Shown here one piece after another: positions 24,905 to 35,787 of a stretch of DNA of 64,000 nt. The notes beneath the pieces were generated by a model. That model made no database searches. It saw only the letters and a program-made list of their open reading frames with translations, and was not told where the DNA came from. Within the stretch, counting starts at the first letter, position 1; every line of letters begins with the position of its first letter. Origin of the DNA: Synanceia verrucosa. Its lineage: Eukaryota > Chordata > Actinopteri > Perciformes > Synanceiidae. The stretch lies in contig CM056563.1 of NCBI GenBank assembly GCA_029721515.1, positions 25,134,454 to 25,198,453 of the forward strand, read 5' to 3'. The position numbers and the translations under genes were made by a program.

Positions 24905-25500
24905 TTAATTAGTTCACACCGCACGCGTACTGGCAGCGGCAGCGGAGCGACAGCCGCTGTGAGACGCTTTCATTACAGTCACTGAGTCAATTCACGCCGC
25001 ACGCGAAACGGCAGCGTTCCCAGCGCGTATCAGAGGTACGCTCTGCTTCTATTTCCAAGCCTGTCACAGCTAAAACGTGACAGTTTCCACTAACTAGATC
25101 GAGCAGACAGGAAGTCAAGAACCAGATTAAACGAGTTTCCGGTGGATTTTCAAAATAAAATGTCACGAGTGAACTGCAGCTACTTCATTTTAGCAGCACA
25201 ACCGGCGGAGGGCCAATAAGACGAGGGAAGTTTTATCGTCGAAGTGTAGAAACACAGCATTATTTATGATGCCCAACATGCCTTTTATAAAGGCAGCAAC
25301 CGAAAAGAGAATGCATGGAGAGAAACTACAGAAGTGGTTGGAGTTGACGGTGAGTAAATTTAACTGTAGCCTACGTGTGCAACTGAATGAGTTTTTAAAA
25401 ACTTGCCAGCGGACAGCTCATTACGTTCTGTTGTGAATCTCAGTCTGGCACGCAGCGCTACGCTGTCAAGCGCTCCCAGTGTAAATTGAGCGGTCTCAAA
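24905..25500. other. CpG-rich repeat-like stretch, unclassified
   Basis: The motif CACACCGCACGCG (about 24915) recurs as CACGCCGCACGCG (about 24993), and a related CGCAGCGCTACGC lies near 25452. A short frame at 25267-25350 (MMPNMPFIKAATEKRMHGEK...) ends at a good donor GGTGAGTAAA. This may be a decayed DNA transposon, but I cannot place it in a family. Confidence 0.25.
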
Positions 25501-26417
25501 GATGGCGCCCATGATTTCAGTTGTCGCAAGTCTCTCTATAAACTTTTTATCCTGTATACCTTAAAAACTGCTAAGTTGACTAATGTAACAATATTTATAA
25601 TACTTTTATTTAACGCTGTTTTATTTGTGTCTTTGTAATGTTTGAAAAAAGTTCATTAAAACTAAAAAAAAGAAAGTCTCTGTATAAACGGCGCTGTGCA
25701 GGCTGGTGTCAGGAGGACACCTGCTGGTGAGCTGCTGGAACTGCACCGCCATGTTTAAAACGTAAACAGGAAGTAGGAAACTGACAGAAAGCTCTCATGA
25801 AGAACATGTTTTATTCAGTGGAAAATGGTAAATAAATTCTGGTGGTTTTACACTTTGACTTAAATTAGTTTTTTAAATGTATTATCATTATTAATTAGAG
25901 TTATTAGCTCTCTCAACTCCATGTTGTCTCTTATGTTCTTCCTTTTTTTCACAGCTGTGAACCACAGAGTGTAAAAACCGGTCTGGTGTTTGTCCCCATC
26001 CCCCGACCCTCCAGTCCTCTTCAGTCCTCTTCAGTCCTGGATCCTGTCGAGGGTTTCTGGAGGTCAGAGTCCTTCAGATGGAATGCAGGCGGAGCCGTAA
26101 AGAGGTCTTTTGTTCTCGTCTCTTTCAGATATCCAATTCCGGCCGGCTGACGTCAGGCTGTCTAGACTTCCCATCAGCCATCTGTGTTCCTCTGTGAAGC
26201 AGAAGGATCCTGACTTGGGTCAGACTGGATCAGAACAGGTCCTGGGGTCCAGTATGGGGTACAGGATTCACATCACAGCACACAGACTATTTTATTCTTA
26301 TTTTCAACCATTTAAACCAGCTCCTTTGTTCTCTTTTAGTCGCTGACTCTTGTCCCCACAATAGAGGAACTTCCTGGGTGAGACCCCATAAATGCCCCCC
26401 AGGAAGAACACACTTAT
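25501..26417. other. Intergenic; CRE-like site, no gene seen
   Basis: A palindromic TGACGTCA lies at 26148-26155, and a CAGTCCTCTT motif is tandemly repeated near 26011-26035. No coding exon could be supported. Confidence 0.35.
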
Positions 26418-26524
26418 GTGTTATCTCGGTAGCACATATACTAAGATTGGAACGATACAGAGAAGATTAGCATGGCCCCTGGCGCAAGGATGACACGCAA
26501 ACTCGTGAAGTGTTCCCACTTTTC
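26418..26524 (+). ncRNA. U6 snRNA-like sequence (probable pseudogene or variant)
   Basis: From GTGTTATCTCGGTAGCACAT through AACGATACAGAGAAGATTAG, CATGGCCCCTGGCGCAAGG and GATGACACGCAAACTCGTGA to a T-rich end, this follows U6 snRNA almost base for base. The U2/U6 and catalytic ACAGAGA box is intact. An extra G sits in the CCTGCGCAAGG segment, and several substitutions fall in the 5' and 3' stems. ATAAAT about 30 bp upstream could serve as a TATA element, but no clear PSE was recognised. Confidence 0.75.
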
Positions 26525-26690
26525 TTTTACCCTAATTTATTATAATGATTTTACCCAACCTTTACCCTAAAAGACTCTTTATTCACTAAAAACTTTAATA
26601 TAACCTTCAATCTCTTCATTCAATATTCTTTTAATCTCTTTATTCAACACTTTTAATCTCTTTATTCAGTGGAAATTACACTCAGACCTG

Positions 26691-26850
26691 ATTAGATGGA
26701 CAAAAGCTCCATGAAGCACTTGTGATATTTTTGGAGTCCTCTAGATGGCGCTCTTGGTTTAAAATGTGAATTTTAAACCAAGAGCGCCATCTAGAGGAGT
26801 CAAAAATAATATAATAAATGTGCTTCATGACGCTTCATTTGTCTATACAT
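26691..26850. repeat. 160-bp imperfect foldback palindrome
   Basis: The core TCCTCTAGATGGCGCTCTTG is followed by GTTTAAAAT, then loop GTGA and the exact inverse. The perfect arm is 29 bp (26737-26765 against 26770-26798). Outer parts are also complementary (CATGAAGCAC against GTGCTTCATG, GACAAA against TTTGTC). It could be a MITE or a hairpin-forming transcript. Confidence 0.8.
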
Positions 26851-26879
26851 GGCTCTGAGACGGAGGGTTGGCGTAGCTG

Positions 26880-26930
26880 TACGGCAGCCATCTTACCATA
26901 GTATACCATTGTGGTATACTACTTCTGGAA
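26880..26930 (+). promoter_or_regulatory. Possible promoter/5' UTR exon of the THAP gene
   Basis: GCAGCCATCTT (about 26884-26894) is an inverted YY1 consensus. The stretch ends in GGAAG|GTGAGT, a near-consensus donor at 26931. The next good acceptor, GTTTACAG at 27360, precedes the THAP start codon by 21 nt. Arms TAGTATACCA / TGGTATACTA form a small palindrome at 26899-26921. Confidence 0.4.
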
Positions 26931-27381
26931 GGTGAGTTATCTGCACAATCAAAAATACTCCTTAATACAAACCTTCATAACGTGACAATGAGTCAGGATG
27001 CTTGGACATGTTGAAATCACAGCTTTTCTTAGAGAAAAAAAAGACTTAATTGTGCAGCACAGTTGTTTCACGGCTATTTGAACAAAGGGCTAACTTTGTC
27101 TCAACCTGTCAAGGCTGAGACCACAATCAAGATTTTAATTTCTTGTATAACTGCTTGTTTTTTTTGTCTAGTGACGGTCTTTGTGGATGTGCTTGTGTTT
27201 ATTAGCTGTCTACAAATATGACCCAGCAGCTTTACATCAGAGGCAGAAAGGTTTCAACAGAACTTCAGTTGCACATGATTTCCAAGCTGTTTGGTTTGTT
27301 GAAAACATCTTAAATGTTGATACATTATGACACAGGAAATTTCTGACCCTGTGTTTACAGGAATACATCAAATGAGTCAAA

Positions 27382-27463
27382 ATGCCTGACTTCTGTGCAG
27401 CCTATGGATGCTCCAGTAAACGGTGTCTGGAAACAAGGAAAAGAGGATCACCTTTTTTCACCT
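27382..27463 (+). pseudogene. First coding exon of a THAP-domain protein (isolated)
   Basis: The ATG at 27382 opens MPDFCAAYGCSSKRCLETRK, then RGSPFF. This is the characteristic THAP zinc-finger N-terminus: Met-Pro, then the first two cysteines of the C2CH finger, Cys5 and Cys10. A donor (CCT|GTAAGA) follows at 27464, where THAP genes commonly have an intron. The remaining finger (the W, C and H residues and the AVPTIF-type box) was not found before fus starts at 28,932. It is therefore either a remnant or a gene whose later exons are missing or diverged. THAP fingers occur in cellular regulators and in P-element-type transposases. Confidence 0.5.
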
Positions 27464-27654
27464 GTAAGATATGACAATATTATGACTAGAAACAGCATCA
27501 TAGTTTGTTACTTAGTGAAATTGTTGTCAAAGTGGATTCTAGGTGTAATATGATGTAATCATACATGTACATCACACTACAGGGACTGTGGATTCTTTTT
27601 AGGGGTCTAAATTGACTGAAGACTGAACAGGATGGTCAGGAGGACTGGCTCTGC

Positions 27655-27755
27655 CCTGGACCAGCTCTGTCCTGGACCAGCTCTGTCCTGGACCAGCTCT
27701 GTCCTGGACCAGCTCTGTCCTGGATCAGCTCTGTCCTGGATCAGCTCTGTCTGGA
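27655..27755. repeat. 16-bp tandem repeat (GGACCAGCTCTGTCCT)
   Basis: About six copies, with a GGATCAG variant in the last ones. It lies downstream of the THAP exon. A GCAATAAAAC near 27785 could be a polyadenylation signal. Confidence 0.85.
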
Positions 27756-28440
27756 GGACGTCAGCAAAGCTCACCTCCATCATCTGCAATAAAACTTTCT
27801 AACATCAGCATCACTGGCTGATGTTAATACAGCTGGACTCTTTACCATCACTGTCCTTCCTTTTGCACTTCTGTTTTATTTCATATTAAAAATACATTCT
27901 ATTCATCTTATAATTGTGTGTAACATTTCATTTACAATTTAAAAATATATTTTTCCTCCCTTGTTATTTAGTACATATTGTAAATATGGATTATATTATT
28001 ATTACTGTTACTTATTCTTTTATGTCTTTGCTGTGGTTTATTGTTTTTTATTACTGTATCATGTCTATGCTGCTGTGGCAGGTGAATTTCCCCCCGTGGC
28101 GTATAAATAAAAAAATATAATCTATTCTATTCTGTTGACTCATACAAGTCTGTAACTCTGACAGTTTACAAATAGACCTGTTTGTTCCATGTGTACACTG
28201 TCAGAGTTGAGGGGAGACCTCACAATTTGCAGGTTTGAGAAACACTGATGTCGTACATGCAGGGCTATGTCACTTAATATTGTTGTTAGAGTGTTTTTGA
28301 CCCAAGCTTGTTAGAGATGTTGCTACCGTTTGTTTCACAAACATTGAATGTTACTTTTTTAATAACCGCTTTAGTGTGGCTGTCTTATTCTTAACGTTTT
28401 TGCGTTTTACATGAAAACATACATCACAGAATGGACTTGA

Positions 28441-28735
28441 TTCCCGGCCCGGGGTCTTTCTGTGTGGAGTTTGCATGTTCTCCTCATGTCTGTGTGGGTT
28501 CTCTCTGGTACTCCGGCTTCCTCCCACCATCCAAAAACATGCATGGGGATTAGGTTAACTGGTTAATTTAAATTGACCGTAGGTGTGAATGTGAGTGTGA
28601 GTGGTTGTCTGTCTCTATGTGTCCTGTGATGAACTGGACACTTGTCCAGGGTGGACCCTGTCTTTCACCCTAAGACAGCTGGGATAGACTCCAGCCACCC
28701 TGAGAGGATAAGAGGGAGAACATGGAGGGATGGAG
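28441..28735 (+). mobile_element. 5'-truncated SINE, second copy
   Basis: From GGGTCTTTCTGTGTGGAG onward this matches the SINE at 13,181-13,514 but lacks the A-box head. It adds a segment (GGACACTTGTCCAGGGTGGA) missing from the other copy. It ends in GGATGGATGG about 200 bp upstream of the fus start codon. Confidence 0.8.
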
Positions 28736-28931
28736 GGATGGATGGGCTCTGATACAGTCTATGGCTCTGAGACGGCCCGAGCGCCCCCCTGCGGCCACAG
28801 CGGGTCCTGCAGGGCTGCACTGTGGAGGAGACCTGGTGCATCTGTCTTCACCTCGGTCCTCCTCCTCCTCGGCTCAGCTAACAACACACCGTGTGACTGC
28901 CTTTGTTAGAGGCTGTGATCCGTTCGTCGAA
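28736..28931 (+). promoter_or_regulatory. fus: fus 5' UTR and proximal promoter region
   Basis: The stretch is GC- and CpG-rich (GACGGCCCGAGCGCCCCCCT near 28772), has no TATA box, and runs directly into the fus ATG at 28932. The SINE fragment borders it on the 5' side. Confidence 0.45.
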
Positions 28932-31900
28932 ATGTCGTCTAATGGTGAGAGATGCTTTGTTTAGCGCTTCACTAACGGTACGATGTGCTACCAGTGAAGG
29001 CTACCGGTGGCTAGCTGGTGAGGCTAGCCGGTGGTCAGTATTGCCAGCTAGCCGCTAATCATATCAGTTTACATTAACGTTTTCGTTTGAATGTGTTTTA
29101 CTTTGAGATTTTTTTTTTTTTTTTTTTAGGTTTATTTATTATGTGTACGTCACAATGTCTCTTAACCGATCGGACCGAATCGGTTACCGTAAAGCTAACG
29201 CTAACTTAGCCAGGTACCGGTGCATTCAGCTAGCATTTAGCTTAAAGGTTGTTAGCTAGCAGGCTAGCTTGTGGTTCACATGTCTGTCAGATGCCCACTG
29301 CCATTTACTGCAGTAAACTCTGTAGAAACACTGCATCACAGAGAAGTGTAGTCAAACTAAAAGTATTAATGTGTTAATAAATGTTTCAATTATCATATTA
29401 TACCCCATTATATCTTGTCATATTATACCTTTATTTCATGTTATAGTATATAATAGCGTGTTATATCGTATTATAACCCATTATATCATGTCATGTTATA
29501 CCTTTATTTCCTATTATAGTATATTATAGCATGTTACATCGTATTATATCCCATTGTATCATGTCATGTTATACCTTTATTTCCTATTATAGTATATTAT
29601 AGCATGTTATATCATATTATATCCCATTATATCATGTCATATTATACCTTTATTTCCTATTATAGTATATTATAGCATGTTATATCGTATTATATCCCAT
29701 TATATCATGTCATGTTATTCCTTTATTTTCTATTATAGTATATTATATCATGTTATATCATATTATATCCCATTATATCATGTCATATTATACCTCTATT
29801 TTCTATTATAGTATATTATAGCATGTTATATCTTATTATATCCCATTATATCATGTCATATTATACCTTTATTTTCTATTATAGTATATTATAGCATGTT
29901 ATATCATATTATATCCCATTATATCATGTCATGTTATACCTTTATTTCCTATTATAGTATATTATAGCATGTTATATCATATTATATCCCATTATATCAT
30001 GTCATATTATACCTTTATTTCCTATTATAGTATATTATAGCATGTTATATCATATTATATCCCATTATATCATGTCATATTATACCTTTATTTCCTATTA
30101 TAGTATATTATAGCATGTTATATCATATTATATCCCATTATATCATGTCATATTATACCTCTATTTCCTATTATAGTATATTATAGCATGTTATATCATA
30201 TTATATCCCATTATATCATGTCATATTATACCTTTATTTCCTATTATAGTATATTATAGCATGTTATATCATATTATATCCCATTATATCATGTCATATT
30301 ATACCTCTATTTCCTATTATAGTATATTATATCATGTTATATCATATTATATCCCATTATATCATGTCATATTATACCTTTATTTCCTATTATAGTATAT
30401 AATAGCATGTTATATCATATTATATCCCATTATATCATGTCATATTATACCTTTATTTCCTATTATAGTATATTATAGCATGTTATATCATATTATATCC
30501 CATTATATCATGTCATGTTATACCTCTATTTCCTATTATAGTATATAATAGCATGTTATATCGTATTATATCCCATTATATCATGTCATATTATACCTCT
30601 ATTTCCCATTATAGTATATTATATCATGTTATATCGTATTATATCCCATTATATCATGTCATGTTATACCTTTATTTTCTATTATAGTATATTATAGCAT
30701 GTTATATCATATTATATCCCATTATATCATGTCATATGATACTTCTATTTCCTATTATAGTATATTATAGCATGTTATATCATATTATATCCCATTATAT
30801 CATGTCATATGATACTTCTATTTCCTATTATAGTATATTATAGCATGTTATATCATATTATATCCCATTATATCATGTCATATGATACTTCTATTTCCTA
30901 TTATAGTATATTATATCATGTTATATCGTATTATATCCCATTATATCATGTCATGTTATACCTTTATTTTTATTATAGTATATTATATCATGTTATATCG
31001 TATTATATCCCATTATATCATGTCATGTTATACCTTTATTTTCTATTATAGTATATTATAGCATGTTATATCATATTATATCCCATTATATCATGTCATA
31101 TTATACCTTTATTTCCTATTATAGTATATTATATCATGTTATATCATATTATATCCCATTATATCATGTCATGTTATACCTTTATTTTTTATTATAGTAT
31201 ATTATAGCATGTTATATCATATTATATCCCATTATATCATGTGATATTATACCTTTATTTCCTATTATAGTATATCATAGCATGTTATATCATATTATAT
31301 CCCATTATATCATGTCATATTATACCTTTATTTCCTATTATAGTATATTATATCATGTTATATCATATTATATCCCATTATATCATGTCATATTATACCT
31401 TTATTTCCTATTATAGTATATTATAGCATGTTATATCATATTATATCCCATTATATCATGTCATATTATACCTTTATTTCCTATTATAGTCTATTATATC
31501 ATGTTATATCATATTATATCCCATTATATCATGTGATATTATACCTTTATTTCCTATTATAGTATATTATATCATGTTATATCGTATTATATCCCATTAT
31601 ATCATGTCATATTATACCTCTATTTCCTATTATAGTATGTTATAGCATGTTATAGCATGTTATAGCATGTGATATTATAGCTTTATTTCCTATTATAGTA
31701 TATTATATCATATTTTATCCTATTATATCATGTGATATTATACCTTTATTTCCTATTATAGCGTGTTATATCATATTTTATCCCATTATATCATGTGATA
31801 TTATACCTTTATTTCCTATTATAGTATATTATATCATGTTATATCGTATTATATCCCATTATATCATGTCATATTATACCTCTATTTCCTATTATAGTAT

Positions 31901-34900
31901 ATTATAGCATGTTATATCATGTTATAGCATGTGATATTATAGCTTTATTTCCTATTATAGTATATTATATCATATTTTATCCTATTATATCATGTGATAT
32001 TATACCTTTATTTCCTATTATAGCGTGTTATATCATATTTTATCCCATTATATCATGTGATATTATACCTTTATTTCCTATTATAGCATGTTATATCATA
32101 TTATTATCATATAATGGTTTATGGACAATAAAGCCTTTCTTTTATTATTCCTGAATGCTTCTTTTTTCTTTTTTGTTCAATTAAAATGTATATTTTGAAG
32201 TGGATTCCAGAGTGAATGCTTCATAGCAGATATCAGCTGTTACATAAATGATATTAGTACCAATAAAAATATTTGTTTTGACTTTAACACTCTGTGATAT
32301 TTTTTTTCCACAGATTATTCTCAATCATCTGGCCAGGGGTAAGTAATGTTTGCATCACACACTGGAGTTTCCCAGCTTTATTTCTTGATATTGATTAATT
32401 TTCTCTGTATGATACAGCCAGTAGCTCCCTTCACCCTCATCCAGACACCTAGCATAGAAACATATTTCAGTTATTATTGGGCAAGACAAGTATGAGAAAC
32501 CACGGAATTTAATGATTTTATGGAAAAGTTAACTGATTGCTCTTTGTTTTTTAAAATGTGGATCAGTGTTTGAAATGTCTCACATATATTCAGTTTACTC
32601 TCACAGAGGAGGAAAAAAAACAGGAAATATTCACATTCAAGAAACTCAAACCAGAAAATTTAGACTTTTTCACTTTAAAATCAAAAATCTATCGTGAATA
32701 GCTTATCAAAAATAGTTGGTGATAAATTAAATAGATGACATATTTTTTTAGTCCCAAAAATGGAGAAATTTGCAGCGTTGCTACAGCAGCAAAGTGGACA
32801 GAGCAACAATACGTATGCCTATAATAAATAAGGACAACAATAAAAGTCTAAATAAGCAACAAACCAGGTCATCATATAAGCACAGTGGATTAAATAGAGT
32901 AATAAAGACAGCAGGAGTTAATAGATAAAAATTATATTTAAAAAATGTAGATAATGTTGTAGCAGTGTTGTCTATGTTAGTTTTTAAAAAGTTACGTTTG
33001 CTGGTACTTTTTTTTTTTTTTTACGTGTCTAAGAATTTGGATCTTTTTCATCACAAAATACACAGTTTAACAACATTAAAAGTGGTTTTAATTCTCTGTA
33101 CATACAGTATGTTTAACAACATGAAGAGTGCTGAACTAATAAATAGCAGCACGGTGCTTTGAGTTCAGTGGATTAGTGTGCCCTTTAGAGGTTTATTAAT
33201 GAGTGGTTGCAGCAGACAGTGATGTTTGTTTCTTTAACAGCTATGGGTCCTATGGAGGAGGTGGAGGAGGTGGAGGAGGTGCTGACCAGGGCTATGGCCA
33301 GTCCTCTGGACACAGCTACAGCCAGCAGGGCTACGGAGGCTACAACCAGAGCTCCACCAGCAGCCCCAGCTCCTACAGCCAGGGAGGATATGGACAGTCC
33401 CACTCAGGTGAGAGGACGAGTGTCCAGCCTGCCGATCACTCTGAGCTGTAGCTGCCTTTAACTCCTGTCCTCTCTCTGCAGGCTACGGCTCTCCACCCTC
33501 CAACCAGGGAGCTGGAGGAGGTGGAGGAGCTGGAGGAGGCTACAACCAGTCCTACAGCCCTGGAAGCTACAACAATAGCAACCAGTCCTCCAACATGAGC
33601 AGCTACAACCAGCAGTCCTCTTTCTACAGCCAGCCTCCTCCTCCATCCTCTGCTGCAGGGTAAGGACACCTCCACCCTCTGCTCCTCCGCTCCACCGCTC
33701 CTCTGCTCCTCTGCTCCTCCGCTCCTCTGCTCCTCCGCTCCTCTGCTCCTCTGCTCCTCCGCTCCACCGCTCCTCTGCTCCTCTGCTCCTCCGCTCCACC
33801 GCTCCACCGCTCCTCTGCTCCTCTGCTCCTCCGCTCCACCGCTCCTCTGCTCCTCTGCTCCACTGCTCCTCCGCTCCACCGCTCCACCGCTCCTCTGCTC
33901 CTCTGCTCCTCCGCTCCACCGCTCCACCGCTCCTCTGCTCCTCTGCTCCTCCGCTCCTCTGCTCCTCTGCTCCTCTGCTCCACTGCTCCTCTGCTCCTCT
34001 GCTCCTCTGCTCCTCTGCTCCTCTGCTCCACTGCTTCTCTGCTCCTCTGCTCCACTGCTCCTCTGCTCCTCTGCTCCACTGCTCCTCCGCTCCTCTGCTC
34101 CACTGCTCCTCTGCTCCACTGCTCCTCTGCTCCTCTGCTCCTCCGCTCCACCGCTCCACCGCTCCTCTGCTCCTCTGCTCCACTGCTCCTCTGCTCCACT
34201 GCTCCTCTGCTCCTCTGCTCCTCTGCTCCACTGCTCCTCTGCTCCTCTGCTCCACTGCTCCTCTGCTCCTCTGCTCCTCTGCTCCTCTGCTCCTCTGCTC
34301 CACTGCTCCTCTGCTCCTCTGCTCCTCTGCTCCACTGCTCCTCTGCTCCTCTGCTCCACTGCTCCTCTGCTCCTCTGCTCCACTGCCTTCCACGCACCGC
34401 CTTCTGCTCTCCGCTTCCACCGCTTCCACCGCCTCTCTGCTCCTCTGCTCCTCCGCTTCCACCGCTTCCGCTTCCTCCGCTTCCACCGCTTCCACCGCTT
34501 CCTCCGCTTCCACCGCCTCTCTGCTCCTCCGCTTCCACCGCCTTCTCTGCTCCTCTGCTCCTCCGCTCCACCGCTCCACCGCTCCTCTGCTCCTCTGCTC
34601 CTCCGCTCCTCCGCTCCTCTGCTCCTCCGCTCCTCCGCTCCTCTGCTCCACCGCTCCACCGCTCCACCGCTCCTCCGCTCCTCCGCTCCTCTGCTCCTCC
34701 GCTCCACCGCTCCTCTGCTCCTCTGCTCCTCCGCTCCTCCGCTCCTCCGCTCCTCCGCTCCTCTGCTCCACCGCTCCTCTGCTCCTCCGCTCCTCCGCTC
34801 CTCTGCTCCTCTGCTCCACCGCTCCTCTGCTCCTCTGCTCCTCCGCTCCTCCGCTCCTCTGCTCCTCTGCTCCACCGCTCCTCTGCTCCTCTGCTCCTCC

Positions 34901-35744
34901 GCTCCACTGCTCCTCCGTTCCACTGCTCCTCTGCTCCCCTGCTCCTCCGTTCCACTGCTCCTCTGCTCCACTGCTCCACTTTTCCTCTGCTCCTCTGCTT
35001 CACTTCTCCTCTGCTCCTCTGCTCCTCTGCTCCCCTGCTCCTCTGCTCCCCTGCTCCTCTGTAACTGATGGGAAACAGACCTAAAGAAAAGTCACAGTGA
35101 AGGTCTTCTGTGGATGAAGAACAGTTTGTTTCTCGTTTCAGCAGATATGAAGGAAACTCACAGGCTTCCAGCTTCAGCCAGCCGCTGAGCGGTGGGCAGG
35201 GTGGAGGAGGTTACGGCGGCGGTGGAGGTCTGACCGGCAGCTATGGGGGTGGGGGGAGCCACCAACAACCATCCCAACATGGAGGAGGACATTACAACCA
35301 GCCTCCTCCGAGCTACACCTCCCCCCCACAGAGCTACAGCCAGCAGAGCCAGTACGGCCCTGGTGGAGGTAGGAGATCCTTCAGCTTCGACCTCAACGTT
35401 CACTGCTTCTGTTGGATTTAAAATCAAACAGTTTACAGTGAGATCTGTGTGTCGTTAAACTTTTAAAACCCTCTCAGGTTATGGAGACGAAAGCCCACCG
35501 ATGAGAGGTGGAGGCGGAGATTATGGCGCTCCAGACGGAGGTTACGGAGGTCAAGATGGCCGCGGCGGCAGGGGGCGCAGCGGAGGATTTGGAGGTCGTG
35601 GCGGTGGATACGACCGCGGGTTTGACCGAGGTGGCCGAGGTGGACCAAGAGGAAGAGGAGTCATGGGGTGAGTGTTTAAAAATCACCCAGTCAGTGTGAA
35701 CGTTGCCTCTCCTGAGGAAAACACGTGCTAAAGCTAACTTACAG

Positions 35745-35787
<43 letters not shown>

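Noticed and set aside
25501..25680. First exon of a gene at GATGGCGCCCATGATTTC
   Set aside because: A YY1-like motif is present, but no open frame, donor or following exon could be linked to it.
29395..32135. Short frames in the AT-rich repeat of fus intron 1
   Set aside because: They are periodic products of the 73-bp unit and lie between exons 1 and 2 of fus.
33436..35003. Three overlapping minus-strand frames of 450-511 aa rich in Arg, Gly, Glu and Ser
   Set aside because: An 8-bp repeat without stops on that strand opens all three frames. The region is a fus intron on the plus strand.
33203..35458. fus identified as taf15 or ewsr1
   Set aside because: The RRM and its flanks (VESVADFFKQIG, GKLKGEA, GNPIKVSFATRRADF, GPMGRG) and the C-terminus HRQERRGRPY fit FUS better. 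The C-terminal DRGGYGG repeats typical of TAF15 are absent.
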